NCBI RefSeq assembly: GCF_030817355.1
Contig: NZ_JAUSZH010000001.1
Coordinates: 2,784,501 to 2,848,500, forward strand
Length of the DNA: 64,000 nucleotides
Source: Streptomyces sp. V1I1
Lineage (GTDB): Bacteria; Actinomycetota; Actinomycetes; Streptomycetales; Streptomycetaceae
Direction of reading: 5' to 3'
How positions within the stretch are numbered: position 1 is the first letter of the stretch; every line of letters begins with the position of its first letter. The notes under the pieces were generated by a model. It worked only from the letters and a program-made list of their open reading frames with translations. It did no database searches and was not told the origin of the DNA. Shown in pieces: positions 53,206-62,068 of this stretch. The position numbers and the translations under genes were made by a program.

Positions 53206-54132
53206 CTGAAGGTGCTGCCAGAACCCGTCCCGCAGCGCCCGCCTCAGCACCGCATGCCCCCGCAGCGACCGCTGCAACACCCTCTCCGCCTCGATCAGCA
53301 GGTCCTGGTCCACCGGACCCGGCAGATACGGATGGCCCGGCAGCAGCTCCCCCATCGCCTCCCGCCCCCGCTCCCCCAGCCACGTCGCCGCTATCTGCGC
53401 CCCCACGAAGCGCACCTCGTCCCGCGACGGCGGCGGCGCGCCCTCGTTCTCGTACGTCGTGACCGGTCGGCGCGTGATGTAGGGGCGGCAGAAGTCCAGG
53501 TCGAACGTCCGCTGGCTGTCGACCTCCCACAGCAGCGGCTCCGCCTGATTGCGCCCTTCACCCGCCTCGATGCCCCACAGATGGACCCGCGCGCCGTACC
53601 CCTGCGCCGCCTCGACCGCCGAGACCAGGTCCTCGTCGCCGCCCACCAGCGCCGCGTCGCTGATCGCGCGGTGCCGGGCGAGTGACTCCAGGTCCGTACG
53701 AATGAGTGAGTCGACGCCCTTTTGCTGGTTGTTCGCGTTGAGGTTGCCCAGGCGCACCTTCACGTCCGGCAGCTCGGCGATGGACTGCTGCTCGGGGGTG
53801 TGGATACGGCGCCGGGCTCCGTCGTACCAGTACACCCGCAGCAGCCTGCTGTCCGCGAAGATCGTGCGGGCCTTGTCGATGAAGGCCTCGATCAGCCCCT
53901 CCGCGTCCAGATCGAAGGAGCGCCGGTCCTCGGTGCCCGCGACAAGCAACCCGGCCGCAGCATAGACGTAACCCGCGTCCACGAAGATGGCGTGGGTGGA
54001 AGGCGTCTTGGCGACCTCGGCGAGCATGCGATGGAGCAGCTCGTTGGTGCGCTCCAGGCGGGCGCCGATCTCGTTGATCTCTGCGTCGTCCATACGGTGC
54101 TCATTCATACGCTGCTCATTCTCCGTGGCCAC
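53194..54132 (-). CDS. NYN (PIN-like) domain ribonuclease-like protein
   Basis: This 312-aa protein has a NYN domain (about residues 45-210) with acidic residues of the PIN-like active site in AIFVDAGYVYAAAG, DSLIRTDLESLA, DAALVGGDEDLVSAVE and YGARVHLWG. The N-terminus is a short coiled region (NELLHRMLAEVAKTPSTH), and the C-terminal 100 residues are a helical extension. Metal-dependent RNA cleavage is predicted from the fold. It starts with GTG (MATENEQRMNEHRM). Its stop codon is embedded in a 15-bp tandem repeat array. Confidence 0.9.
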   Translation of the reverse strand: MATENEQRMNEHRMDDAEINEIGARLERTNELLHRMLAEVAKTPSTHAIFVDAGYVYAAAGLLVAGTEDRRSFDLDAEGLIEAFIDKARTIFADSRLLRVYWYDGARRRIHTPEQQSIAELPDVKVRLGNLNANNQQKGVDSLIRTDLESLARHRAISDAALVGGDEDLVSAVEAAQGYGARVHLWGIEAGEGRNQAEPLLWEVDSQRTFDLDFCRPYITRRPVTTYENEGAPPPSRDEVRFVGAQIAATWLGERGREAMGELLPGHPYLPGPVDQDLLIEAERVLQRSLRGHAVLRRALRDGFWQHLQAQY

Positions 54133-54281
54133 GCCACAGCCTGCCAGTAGTTAGGCATCCAAAAAATTTCCTTAGCGTAGGGAATGTTTGCAGGGTGCAT
54201 CCCGTTGAACACGTACAGAACGCAGACGGACATCCGTCGCCATCAGTTCTCCAGCAGGAGGATCAGACGAAGGGAGAAGCC

Positions 54282-54434
54282 ATGCGCTTCGAGATCATGC
54301 GACTGGACGACGTCGACGGCACCGCCGTGGACAGCACCGTCGTAGACGCCGCCTCCGTCAACCGGATCGTGCAGCAGGCCGCATCGACAGGCCAGCGCAT
54401 CTATATCCGCCCGGCCGAATCCATGGCTTCGTAA
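54282..54434 (+). CDS. Small conserved protein, 50 aa
   Basis: This protein reads MRFEIMRLDDVDGTAVDSTV and NRIVQQAASTGQRIYIRPA. It starts at ATG with GGGAG 6 nt upstream, preceded by a second purine-rich block (AGCAGGAGGATCAG). It matches what I remember of a short streptomycete conserved protein of unknown role. It is followed by a strong terminator at 54462-54498 and probably forms a single-gene unit next to the NYN gene. Confidence 0.78.
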   Translation: MRFEIMRLDDVDGTAVDSTVVDAASVNRIVQQAASTGQRIYIRPAESMAS

Positions 54435-54461
54435 CGCTTGAAGACGTAGTGATGTGACGCG

Positions 54462-54498
54462 CTGCGCCCCCGTACGGACGATCCGTACGGGGGCGCAG
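54462..54498. terminator. Bidirectional terminator, 17-bp stem
   Basis: A perfect stem (54462-54478 with 54482-54498), CTGCGCCCCCGTACGGA and its complement, has loop CGA. It lies between the 50-aa gene and the convergent MarC gene. Confidence 0.9.
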
Positions 54499-54517
54499 TG
54501 CGTTCGGCACGACGGCC

Positions 54518-55123
54518 TCAGGACCCCTGGATGACCTGGGTGACGCCGTTGATGATCTGCTGCACGGCGATCGCGGAGAGCATCATGCCCGCGAGCCGGG
54601 TCACCAGCACCACACCGCCGTCCTTGATCAGCCGGATGATCAGCAGCGAGTAGCGCATGGTCAGCCAGAGCACGACGTGCATCGCGACGATCGCCGCCCA
54701 GACCGAGATCTGCTGGGCCGCGCCGTCCGCGTGCTGCACGGCCAGGATCACCGACACGATCGCGCCGGGCCCGGCCAGCAGCGGCATGCCGAGCGGTACG
54801 AGCGCGACATTGACGTCCTTCGTCTGCTGGGGCTCGTCCGTCTTGCCGGTCAGCAGGTCGAGTGCGATGAGCAGCAGAAGCAGACCTCCCGCGATCATCA
54901 GCGCCGGTACGGAGACATGCAGGTAGTCCAGGATCTGCTGGCCCAGAATGCCGAAGACGGTGATCACGCCGAAGGCGACGGCCACCGCCTGCCAGGCCAT
55001 CCGTCGCTGCACCTTGGCGGGCCGCCCCGAGGTCAGAGCGAGGAAGATCGGGGTGATCCCGGGGGGATCCATGATCACAAAAAGGGTGAGGAAGAGGGAG
55101 CCGAAAACGGCAGCGTCAAACAC
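54518..55123 (-). CDS. MarC family integral membrane protein
   Basis: This 201-aa protein has six or so transmembrane helices and the MarC signature FVIMDPPGITPIFLALTSG near residue 18 and PLGMPLLAGPGAIVSVIL in the middle. The family has no agreed substrate, despite the name from multiple antibiotic resistance. Length is normal. Immediately downstream of the PHP gene on the same strand (46-bp gap), so the two may be co-transcribed. Confidence 0.92.
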   Translation of the reverse strand: MFDAAVFGSLFLTLFVIMDPPGITPIFLALTSGRPAKVQRRMAWQAVAVAFGVITVFGILGQQILDYLHVSVPALMIAGGLLLLLIALDLLTGKTDEPQQTKDVNVALVPLGMPLLAGPGAIVSVILAVQHADGAAQQISVWAAIVAMHVVLWLTMRYSLLIIRLIKDGGVVLVTRLAGMMLSAIAVQQIINGVTQVIQGS

Positions 55124-55169
55124 AGTGAGGGCCTAGCGGGAAGAGGGGTCGAACAGAGGAGGGCGAGGG

Positions 55170-56033
55170 TCAGGCGCGGCGTCCGCCCGTGCCCGGCACC
55201 GGGAAAGCGCCGGTCGCGCGCCGCGTGATCTCGCCGTAGATCTCCGGGTCGGTGGTGTACTCGCCGAGCCGGCAGGTCTTGCGGCTGCCGTGGTAGTCGC
55301 TCGATCCGGTGGCCAGCAGCCCGAGGTCGGCGGCGAGGCCGCGCAGATGGGCCCGGGTCGCCTCGTCGTGGTCCATATGGTCGACCTCGATGCCGTCGAG
55401 GCCGTACGCGGCGAGGTCGGCTATCGCGGCCTCGGGAACCGTGTTGCCGCGCTTGACGGCGAGCGGGTGCGCGAAGACGCTGACCCCGCCTGCGGCCTTG
55501 ACCAGGCGGATCGCCTTGAAGGGGTCGAGCTCGTGCTTGGTGATGTGCGCACGGCCGCCGTCGGCGATCCACTCAGGCGTGAAGGCGTCCGAGACGGTCG
55601 GCACGACGCCGAGCTCGACGAGCGCGGTCGCGATGTGCGGCCGGCCGACCGAGCCCTCCCCGGCGATACGGGCGACCTGGGCCCACTCGATCGGGACGCC
55701 CAGTTCCTGGAGCTTGGCCACCATCGCCTGGGCGCGCGGTACCCGGTCGTCCCGTACGAGCTCACGCTCGCGCAGCAGCTCCGGCTCGTCGGCGTCGAAG
55801 AGATACGCCAGCAGATGCAGGCTCACTCCGTCGATACGGCAGGAGAGCTCGGCGCCCGTGACCAGAGTCACGCCCTCGGGGAGCGCGGCGATCGCCTCGG
55901 CATGGCCGCGGGTGGTGTCGTGGTCGGTGAGCGCTACGACGTCCAGTCCGGCCGCCGCGGCGCCCAGCACCAGCTCGGCGGGGGTGTCCGTACCGTCCGA
56001 AGCCGTGGAGTGGGTGTGCAGATCGATGCGCAC
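55170..56033 (-). CDS. PHP domain phosphatase
   Basis: This 287-aa PHP-domain protein resembles 3',5'-nucleotide bisphosphate phosphatase (YciV/RNase AM type). Metal-binding residues are in RIDLHTHSTASDGTDTPAEL, VALTDHDTTRG, GAELSCRIDGVSLHLLAYL, VFAHPLA and ATGSSDYHG. No other domain is present, in contrast to DNA polymerase PHP modules. ATG start MRIDLHTHST is the family start. It is upstream of marC and downstream of DUF6758 on the same strand. Confidence 0.93.
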   Translation of the reverse strand: MRIDLHTHSTASDGTDTPAELVLGAAAAGLDVVALTDHDTTRGHAEAIAALPEGVTLVTGAELSCRIDGVSLHLLAYLFDADEPELLRERELVRDDRVPRAQAMVAKLQELGVPIEWAQVARIAGEGSVGRPHIATALVELGVVPTVSDAFTPEWIADGGRAHITKHELDPFKAIRLVKAAGGVSVFAHPLAVKRGNTVPEAAIADLAAYGLDGIEVDHMDHDEATRAHLRGLAADLGLLATGSSDYHGSRKTCRLGEYTTDPEIYGEITRRATGAFPVPGTGGRRA

Positions 56034-56115
56034 GACGCGTAACTCCAGGGACGGCAGACGGACAAGGGGACGGTCCAGTGTATCGGGGATTCGAACACCC
56101 CCGCTTCAGCCCGGT

Positions 56116-56754
56116 TCAGGACAGCAGGCGGGGCGACAGCGCCCCGCAGGGCACCAGTTCCACCTCCGCGCCCGCGTCCCGCAGATCCGTCAGCACCAGC
56201 TCGTCGTACATCAACAACCCTGACTGCTCCGGCCAGACGATCGCCCACAGCCACAGCCCGCGCGCCTCGCCCGCGAAGACCGCGCGGTCGGCGGGGGCGT
56301 CGCTGACATGCCAAAGCGGGGTGGGGCGTCCCGCGGCGAGCACCTTGGTCTGCGGCGGCTTGTCGACGCAGATGTGCGGACCGGGGTCGGGTCCGTCCAT
56401 CCCCGCGTAACGCGCGCCGAGGCCGACGCCCAGCTCCTCTGCGATCAGCAGCAGTTCGCCCAAGCCGCCGAGCGGGCCGGGCCCCGAGCAGGCAACTGCG
56501 GTCGCGCGGCCGCCACTTCGGTCGTCCCCCGCATAGGCGACACCGGTGAAGAGCCAGCCGACAGGCAGCGGCCAGGGCATCCAGACAGGGACTTTCGCGC
56601 GGTGCACGACCACACCTAGAGCCTCGACACTGGGCGGAATCACCGGCTGCAGCGGGTGCACCGCACCATGCACATCGCACTGCCAGGAGTCGGCAAAGAG
56701 ACCGGGCGCCCTGACCCGGCCACCGCACTTCGGGCAACTGGGTTCGCCCCTCAT
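56116..56754 (-). CDS. DUF6758-like zinc-binding protein
   Basis: This 212-aa protein has an N-terminal CPKCGGRVRAP knuckle and a following SWQCDVHG that could supply remaining zinc ligands. The rest is a hydrophobic alpha/beta domain with WMPWPLPVGWLFTGVAYAGD and a conserved DAGAEVELVPCGALSPRLLS end. The start MRGEPSCPKCG is preferred over the upstream TTG. It matches the actinobacterial DUF6758 type as I recall it, with no known function. Upstream of PHP on the same strand. Confidence 0.75.
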   Translation of the reverse strand: MRGEPSCPKCGGRVRAPGLFADSWQCDVHGAVHPLQPVIPPSVEALGVVVHRAKVPVWMPWPLPVGWLFTGVAYAGDDRSGGRATAVACSGPGPLGGLGELLLIAEELGVGLGARYAGMDGPDPGPHICVDKPPQTKVLAAGRPTPLWHVSDAPADRAVFAGEARGLWLWAIVWPEQSGLLMYDELVLTDLRDAGAEVELVPCGALSPRLLS

Positions 56755-56840
56755 AGCGTCCAACGGTCCTCCCCGGCCGTCGTCGCGTCAAGGACGATCA
56801 CCCGTCCGGCGCGTGCCCTCACCAGACGAAACTAGATGCA

Positions 56841-56850
56841 GCTTGCAAGC
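56841..56850. promoter_or_regulatory. Palindrome GCTTGCAAGC, candidate operator
   Basis: The 10-bp perfect palindrome is extended by imperfect flanks (CTAGATGCA... and ...ATTAG). It lies in the AT-richer gap upstream of the DUF6758 start on the minus strand (about 87 bp from it) and 140 bp beyond the SUFU stop. The spacing and composition fit an operator of unknown regulator. Confidence 0.4.
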
Positions 56851-56990
56851 ATTAGAGTGTCCAGCCTATTGCCTGCATATCGCACCCATTCGACGGAGAA
56901 GCGACCGGTGGCCGGCGTGGGCAGCGCCGGCGCTCCAGCCCGTCCACGCGACCGAGGACGATGTGACGGTCTTCACCAACTGGCCTGAAA

Positions 56991-57587
56991 TCAGTCGAGA
57001 GTTACGGACCTGCGCAGCGGATCGCGCAGATCCGTGCCGTGCGTCAGCCACCGCTCCTGGAGCTCCTGCGCGCCGTGCACCCGCTTCCAGGCCGCCTCGT
57101 TCGACGTCATCGGCAACAGCGGAAGGAAGCGCACCGGATCCATCGGCCCGTCCAGCTCCAGATCCTCGACAAGCCCGCCCGGCTCGGCGACAAGCACCGA
57201 GCTGAACGGCGCGTCCGGCCACAGCGGACCGCCGACGTCCAGCGAGGCGCCTGGCGCCACCACCACGCCCTCGACCTGCGGGGACGCGGCCAGTACGGCG
57301 AGCGGACGCAGCACCTTGTCGGTGTCGGCGAGCCCGGCCCGTACGGAAAGAACCAGCTCCGCGCGCGGCCCCTTCACCGGGTCGGCGAGGGCCGCGGTGG
57401 GGTCCGTCATCGGGTGGGCGGACATGCCGAGAGTGGCGTACCGCGCGATGTCCCCGTCGCCGCCCCGGTCATGGAACCGGAGCACCTCGATACGGTCCGT
57501 ACCGAGGAAGGTCACCGCGGCGCGCGCGTCCGGTTCGCCAAGTGCCGTACGCAGCCGGGCCTCGACCAGAGCAAGAACGTCTTCCAT
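56991..57587 (-). CDS. Suppressor-of-fused (SUFU) domain protein
   Basis: This 198-aa protein resembles the bacterial SUFU family, which is related to the eukaryotic Hedgehog regulator in fold only. Visible blocks are FLGTDRIEVLRFHDR, YATLGMSAHPMTDPT, ELVLSVRAGLADTDKVLRPL and MDPVRFLPLLPMTSNEAAWKR. Role unknown. Bacterial members often accompany contact-dependent or immunity loci, but none is here. The ATG at 57587 is MEDVLALVEAR. It is the only gene between DUF6758 and the divergent CorA gene. Confidence 0.85.
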   Translation of the reverse strand: MEDVLALVEARLRTALGEPDARAAVTFLGTDRIEVLRFHDRGGDGDIARYATLGMSAHPMTDPTAALADPVKGPRAELVLSVRAGLADTDKVLRPLAVLAASPQVEGVVVAPGASLDVGGPLWPDAPFSSVLVAEPGGLVEDLELDGPMDPVRFLPLLPMTSNEAAWKRVHGAQELQERWLTHGTDLRDPLRRSVTLD

Positions 57588-58031
57588 GTCGCGAGCATAA
57601 ATGGCGTATGGAACGGGCAAACGAAGGGATTGGCCCTCAGTCGGCTGATAGTCTTGGCCGCTGGTCGGGACGGGCACGCAGGTGGGGGTACCCCCAGGCG
57701 GAGCTCTGGGGGAGTTGCTCTCAAGTCCCGACGACACGTCATCCCCCACGGGGGACCGGCTGGAGGAGGTGGGGCTGCGGTGGATCGAAGTCGACCGGTC
57801 AGTACCAACCGCTCTTCCGCACGGCACCTTTCCTCTGTGATCTGAGGCCTTCCCGCACGGGGCCCATGGCATTTCGCACGACGGAAGAGCACTTCGTTTT
57901 TGCCTGTCTGTAGCGAACGCCGTCACCGCGATCCCCGCGGTGCCGCCCGCTTTGCGGACGTACGCATCACGTCCCCATTCCGGGCTGTGCCACGCCACTC
58001 GTACGACGGCCTCTCCGTGAAGGAGCCTGCC
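57588..58031. promoter_or_regulatory. Divergent gap between SUFU and corA, with palindromes
   Basis: This 444-bp gap has no gene that I can support. It contains GGGGGTACCCCC (57684-57695) and a second hairpin CCCCCAG-CTGGGGG (57691-57712), a common streptomycete intergenic pair. No canonical M-box is recognised upstream of corA. The corA ribosome site AAGGAG lies at 58019-58024. Confidence 0.5.
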
Positions 58032-59147
58032 ATGTCGATGATCCGTGACCTGCGTGAAGCGGTCCGTCCGTCCCTGCGCAAGAGCAACGCCCCCTACAGC
58101 ACGTACGACGCCACCCGCGACCCGTCCGCCTCCAGCGCGGTCGTCGACTGCGCGGTCTACCGCGACGGAAAGCGGATGGAGAGCGCGACCTGCCAGACGC
58201 CGCACGAGGCGATGCTGCGGGTGCGCGAGGGCGGCGGCTTCGCGTGGATCGGGCTGCACGAGCCGACGGAGGCCGAATTCGCCGGTATCGCGGCGGAGTT
58301 CGGGCTGCACCCGCTGGCCGTCGAGGACGCGGTCCACGCCCATCAGCGGCCCAAGCTGGAGCGGTACGACGACACGCTCTTCACGGTCTTCAAGACGATC
58401 CACTACGTCGAGCACGCCGAGCTCACCGCGACGAGCGAGGTCGTCGAGACCGGCGAGGTGATGTGCTTCACCGGCCGGAACTTCGTCATCACGGTGCGGC
58501 ACGGCGGCAAGGGCTCGCTGCGGGCTCTGCGGCACGGGCTGCAGAAGGACGTCGAGCTGCTCGCCAAGGGGCCTTCGGCCGTGCTGCACGCCATCGCCGA
58601 CCATGTCGTCGACGGGTACATCGCAGTGGCGGCGGCCGTGCAGGACGACATCGACGAGGTCGAGATCGATGTCTTCTCCGCGCCCGCGAAGGGCAGCCCG
58701 CGCGGCAGCGACGCGGGGCGTATCTACCAGCTCAAGCGTGAGGTGCTGGAGTTCAAGCGGGCCGTGTCGCCGCTGCTGCGGCCGATGCAGCTGCTGAGCG
58801 AGCGGCCGATGCGGCTGGTCGACCCGGACATCCAGAAGTACTTCCGCGATGTCGCCGACCACCTCGCCCGGGTGCAGGAGCAGGTCATCGGCTTCGACGA
58901 GCTGCTGAACTCGATCCTCCAGGCCAATCTGGCGCAGGCGACGGTCGCGCAGAACGAGGACATGCGCAAGATCACGTCCTGGGCGGCGATCATCGCCGTA
59001 CCGACGGCGGTCTGCGGGGTGTACGGCATGAACTTCGACCACATGCCGGAGCTGCACTGGAAGTACGGCTACCCCATGGTGCTCACCGGCATCATCGGCG
59101 TCTGCCTCGCGATCCACCGCACCCTCAAGCGCAACGGCTGGCTGTAG
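58032..59147 (+). CDS. corA: Magnesium/cobalt transporter CorA
   Basis: This 371-aa CorA family channel imports Mg2+ (or Co2+). The large cytoplasmic N-terminal domain is followed by a long helix and two C-terminal transmembrane helices. The selectivity signature GMN is present (VYGMNFDHMPELHW) with IIGVCLAIHRTLKRNGWL at the end. ATG at 58032 (MSMIRDLREAVRPSLRKSN) has AAGGAG 7 nt upstream. The family forms pentamers. It stands near the MgtE-N/CBS and DUF1003 genes, which may also concern Mg2+. Confidence 0.94.
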   Translation: MSMIRDLREAVRPSLRKSNAPYSTYDATRDPSASSAVVDCAVYRDGKRMESATCQTPHEAMLRVREGGGFAWIGLHEPTEAEFAGIAAEFGLHPLAVEDAVHAHQRPKLERYDDTLFTVFKTIHYVEHAELTATSEVVETGEVMCFTGRNFVITVRHGGKGSLRALRHGLQKDVELLAKGPSAVLHAIADHVVDGYIAVAAAVQDDIDEVEIDVFSAPAKGSPRGSDAGRIYQLKREVLEFKRAVSPLLRPMQLLSERPMRLVDPDIQKYFRDVADHLARVQEQVIGFDELLNSILQANLAQATVAQNEDMRKITSWAAIIAVPTAVCGVYGMNFDHMPELHWKYGYPMVLTGIIGVCLAIHRTLKRNGWL

Positions 59148-59176
59148 CCCTGGGGGGCTGTCGTTAAGCTGCAGGC

Positions 59177-59689
59177 ATGACAGACATGCTCCTCGGCCAG
59201 GCCCTCATCGAGGAGGCCACCAAGAAGTCCGGGCTCATCTGGGTGCGCGGCGAGGGCCCCGCGAGGGCGCTGTGGCACGTGTGGCACGAGGGCGCGGCAC
59301 ACATCGTCGGCGACGGCCCCGGCGAGCAGCCACTGCCGCGGCTGGTGAACGGTGGTACGGCGGAGATCACCGTACGCAGCAAGGACAAGGGCGGCCGGCT
59401 GATCGTCTGGACGGCGGCGGTGAGCGAGCTGGAGCCGCACTCCGAGGCGTGGGAGTCGGCCGTCGCGGAACTGAAGGGCAAGCGCCTTAACGCGCCGGAC
59501 GCGGAGCAGATGACGGAGCGATGGGCACGTGAGTGCCGGGTGCTGCGACTGGAGCCGAAGGACGCGATCACGGAGCTGCCGGAGGGCTCGGGGGCGGCCG
59601 CGCCGCTGCCGACGACGGCGACGACGCGGCGTCCGGTGCCGGCGGCTTTGCCGAGGCTGCTGCTGAAGCGCAAAAAGAGGCGCGGCTAG
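59177..59689 (+). CDS. Hypothetical protein, 170 aa
   Basis: This soluble protein has MLLGQALIEEATKKSGLIWV, ALWHVWHEGAAHIVGDGPGE and RLIVWTAAVSELEPHSEAWE, and a basic Lys/Arg tail (LLLKRKKRRG). The layout suggests a split-barrel, FMN-binding-like fold, but I see no convincing cofactor motif. It starts 29 bp after corA, so it may be co-transcribed. Function not identified. It ends next to a dispersed repeat that probably serves as terminator. Confidence 0.78.
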   Translation: MTDMLLGQALIEEATKKSGLIWVRGEGPARALWHVWHEGAAHIVGDGPGEQPLPRLVNGGTAEITVRSKDKGGRLIVWTAAVSELEPHSEAWESAVAELKGKRLNAPDAEQMTERWARECRVLRLEPKDAITELPEGSGAAAPLPTTATTRRPVPAALPRLLLKRKKRRG

Positions 59690-59703
59690 CCCCGGCCGGG
59701 GCT

Positions 59704-59830
59704 TTGTCCTCAATCGCCGGACGGGCTTGATTTTCAAGCCTGTTGGGGTCCCCCCGAACGAAGTCTGAGGGAGATTGAGGACCGGGGTCCGGGGCGGAGC
59801 CCCGGCAGGAGTCCGGGGCGGGAGCGCCGG
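59704..59830. repeat. Dispersed intergenic repeat, copy 2
   Basis: TGTCCTCAATCGCCGGACGG leads the copy, followed by GGGGTCCCCCC, GAAGTCTGAGGGAGATTGAG and CGGGGCGGAGCCCCGG. These match the modules at 52013-52195. It fills the convergent gap between the 170-aa gene and the lipoprotein gene and can form terminator hairpins. Confidence 0.8.
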
Positions 59831-59837
59831 GGAACAG

Positions 59838-60605
59838 CTAGTCGCTGGTCTTCGGCAGCTGGCGGCCGTAGTCGACCGTTTCATCCCTCTCCGGCGCCGC
59901 CAGCGCGAAGTCCTTGTCCCAGTCCCCCAGCGTCAGCACCCCCGCGCCGCCCGCCCTCGCGAACTGGAGCGGGTACGGCTTGCCCTCCAGCGAGACGTCG
60001 AGCGTGCCGCCCGCGCCCTCGCCCGCCATGACCTTGATCGTGCGGACGCCGCCCACCTGCGTGCGGTTGCCCTTGCTGAGCTCGCCCTGCATACCGAGCA
60101 GCCCCTCCAGCAGCACATCCATGTCCGTGAAGCCGCGGAACTGGTTGTACGCCGGGTCCCCCTCCGGCACCTTCACGTACTTGTCGTCGAGCTTGCCCGC
60201 CGCCTCCGCGTCCGTCTTGCTCGGCTGCTCGTCGCCCTTACCTCCCGCGCCGCTCCAGAAACCGGCGTCGGCCTTCAGATAGAGCGCCTTCCCGACCCGC
60301 AGCAGCTCGAAGGTGTTGTCCTTCGAGGTGACGGAACCGGTGCCGCCGTCCTGCTTGAGCCGCATGTTCAGCTTGTATGTGCCGCGCTTGCTGACCAGTG
60401 TCCCTGAGAGGCGTACCGACACCGCCGCGTCCGCCGCCGCGCGTGCCTTCGTCTCGATCTCGGCGGCGGAGAGTCTGCCGACGCCATTGGTCCCCGCGTC
60501 CGGATCCTCGCTGCCGCATGCCGTGAGCGCCACGGTCAGCCCGGCGCACAGCGCCAGGGGGAGCGCGGCCCGGCGGGCTCGGGAAGCCGGAGGGAGGGGA
60601 GTCAC
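59838..60605 (-). CDS. LppX-like lipoprotein, paralog of the 26589-27521 gene
   Basis: This 255-aa secreted lipoprotein has lipobox TVALTACGS. The body shows LSAAEIETKARAAADAAVSV, LLRVGKALYLKADAGFW, DDKYVKVPEGDPAYNQF and MAGEGAGGTLDVSLEGKPYP. The order of blocks parallels the lipoprotein between the adn genes. Lipid binding is inferred from family resemblance. The GTG start at 60605 follows a GAGG site. It is divergent from the MgtE-N/CBS gene. Confidence 0.85.
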   Translation of the reverse strand: MTPLPPASRARRAALPLALCAGLTVALTACGSEDPDAGTNGVGRLSAAEIETKARAAADAAVSVRLSGTLVSKRGTYKLNMRLKQDGGTGSVTSKDNTFELLRVGKALYLKADAGFWSGAGGKGDEQPSKTDAEAAGKLDDKYVKVPEGDPAYNQFRGFTDMDVLLEGLLGMQGELSKGNRTQVGGVRTIKVMAGEGAGGTLDVSLEGKPYPLQFARAGGAGVLTLGDWDKDFALAAPERDETVDYGRQLPKTSD

Positions 60606-60790
60606 AAGCGCACTGCCTCTCGTCTGCGTGTCGTTGGTGGCAGACCGCAGCGTACCCGTGCGGAGGGCACCGATCCGCAGAGAGCCGTACGGACGCCAGC
60701 CAGGGCGGCCCAGAAGGGTACGGGCTAGCCTGAAGCCGTCAAACACTGGTATTTCCCGGCAGATGTCGCGGCGAAGAGGAGGCGCGGAGC

Positions 60791-62068
60791 ATGCCCGCAG
60801 GCGCCCCCCGGATCTTTGTCTCCCACCTCGCCGGCGTGCCCGTCTTCGACCCCCAGGGAGACCAGGTGGGACGCGTCCGCGACCTGGTCGCGATGTTGCG
60901 CGTCGGCCGCCGCCCGCCGCGGCTGCTGGGCATGGTCGTCGAGGTGCTCAGCCGCCGCCGGATCTTTCTGCCCATGACGCGGGTGACCGGCGTGGAGTCG
61001 GGTCAGGTCATCACCACCGGCGTGCTCAACATGCGGCGCTTCGAACAGCGCCCCACCGAGCGGCTGGTGCTCGGCGAACTGCTCGACCGGCGGGTACGGC
61101 TCGTGGACACCGGCGAGGAGGTCGCCGTGCTCGACGTCTCTATCCAGCAGCTGCCGGCCCGCCGCGACTGGGAGATCGACAAGGTCTTCGTACGCAAGGG
61201 CAAGCCCGGGGCGCTGCGCCGCAAGGGCGCGACGCTGACCGTCGAGTGGTCCGCGGTCACCGGCTTCTCACTGGAGGAGCACGGACAGGGCGCCGAGAGC
61301 CTGCTGGCGACCTTCGAGCAGCTGCGCCCCGCCGACCTCGCCAATGTGCTGCACCACCTCTCCCCCAAGCGGCGCGCCGAGGTCGCCGCGGCCCTCGACG
61401 ACGACCGGCTCGCGGACGTAATGGAAGAGCTGCCTGACGACGACCAGGTGGAGATCCTCGGCAAGCTCAAGGAGGAGCGGGCGGCGGACGTCCTGGAGGC
61501 GATGGACCCGGACGACGCTGCCGACCTGCTCTCCGAGCTGCCCGAGGAGGAGAAGGAGCGGTTGCTGGCGCTGATGCGGCCGGACGACGCCGCGGATGTG
61601 CGTCGGCTGCTGTCGTACGAGGAGCGGACGGCGGGCGGTCTGATGACCACCGAGCCGATCGTGCTGCGGCCGGACGCGACGGTCGCGGACGCGCTGGCGC
61701 GCGTACGCCAGCAGGACCTCTCCCCCGCGCTCGCCGCGCAGGTGTACGTGTGCCGGCCGCCGGACGAGACGCCGACCGGCAAGTACCTGGGCACGGTGCA
61801 CTTCCAGCGGCTGCTGCGGGACCCGCCGTTCACGCTGGTCAGCTCGATCGTGGACACCGATCTGCCGCCGCTCTCGCCGAACACCCCGCTGTCGGCGGTC
61901 ACCAGCTATCTCGCGGCGTACAACATGGTCGCCGCGCCTGTTGTGGACGAGATCGGTTCGCTGCTGGGGGCGGTGACAGTCGACGACGTACTCGACCATC
62001 TGCTGCCGGAGGACTGGCGGGAGACGGACTTCGAGGAGTCGCTCCGCGAGGAGTCCGCCCATGGGTAG
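60791..62068 (+). CDS. MgtE N-domain / CBS-pair protein without a transmembrane channel
   Basis: This 425-aa protein has an N-terminal PRC-barrel-like region, then an MgtE intracellular N domain with superhelical repeats (LRPADLANVLHHLSPKRRAE, ALDDDRLADVMEELPDDDQV, EERAADVLEAMDPDDAADLL), and two CBS motifs near the C-terminus (TEPIVLRPDATVADALARV). The MgtE channel helices are absent, so it is a cytoplasmic sensor-like protein, possibly Mg2+- or nucleotide-responsive. The last codons overlap the DUF1003 start (62061), so the two are coupled. Confidence 0.9.
   Translation: MPAGAPRIFVSHLAGVPVFDPQGDQVGRVRDLVAMLRVGRRPPRLLGMVVEVLSRRRIFLPMTRVTGVESGQVITTGVLNMRRFEQRPTERLVLGELLDRRVRLVDTGEEVAVLDVSIQQLPARRDWEIDKVFVRKGKPGALRRKGATLTVEWSAVTGFSLEEHGQGAESLLATFEQLRPADLANVLHHLSPKRRAEVAAALDDDRLADVMEELPDDDQVEILGKLKEERAADVLEAMDPDDAADLLSELPEEEKERLLALMRPDDAADVRRLLSYEERTAGGLMTTEPIVLRPDATVADALARVRQQDLSPALAAQVYVCRPPDETPTGKYLGTVHFQRLLRDPPFTLVSSIVDTDLPPLSPNTPLSAVTSYLAAYNMVAAPVVDEIGSLLGAVTVDDVLDHLLPEDWRETDFEESLREESAHG

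Noticed and set aside
53003..53530. Minus-strand ORF with pentapeptide repeats VLTRP
   Set aside because: It is a different-frame reading of the 15-bp tandem array and overlaps the NYN gene; no independent support.
57542..57913. 123-codon plus-strand ORF in the corA upstream gap
   Set aside because: It overlaps the SUFU start and a palindromic repeat, lacks a ribosome site and has no recognisable sequence.
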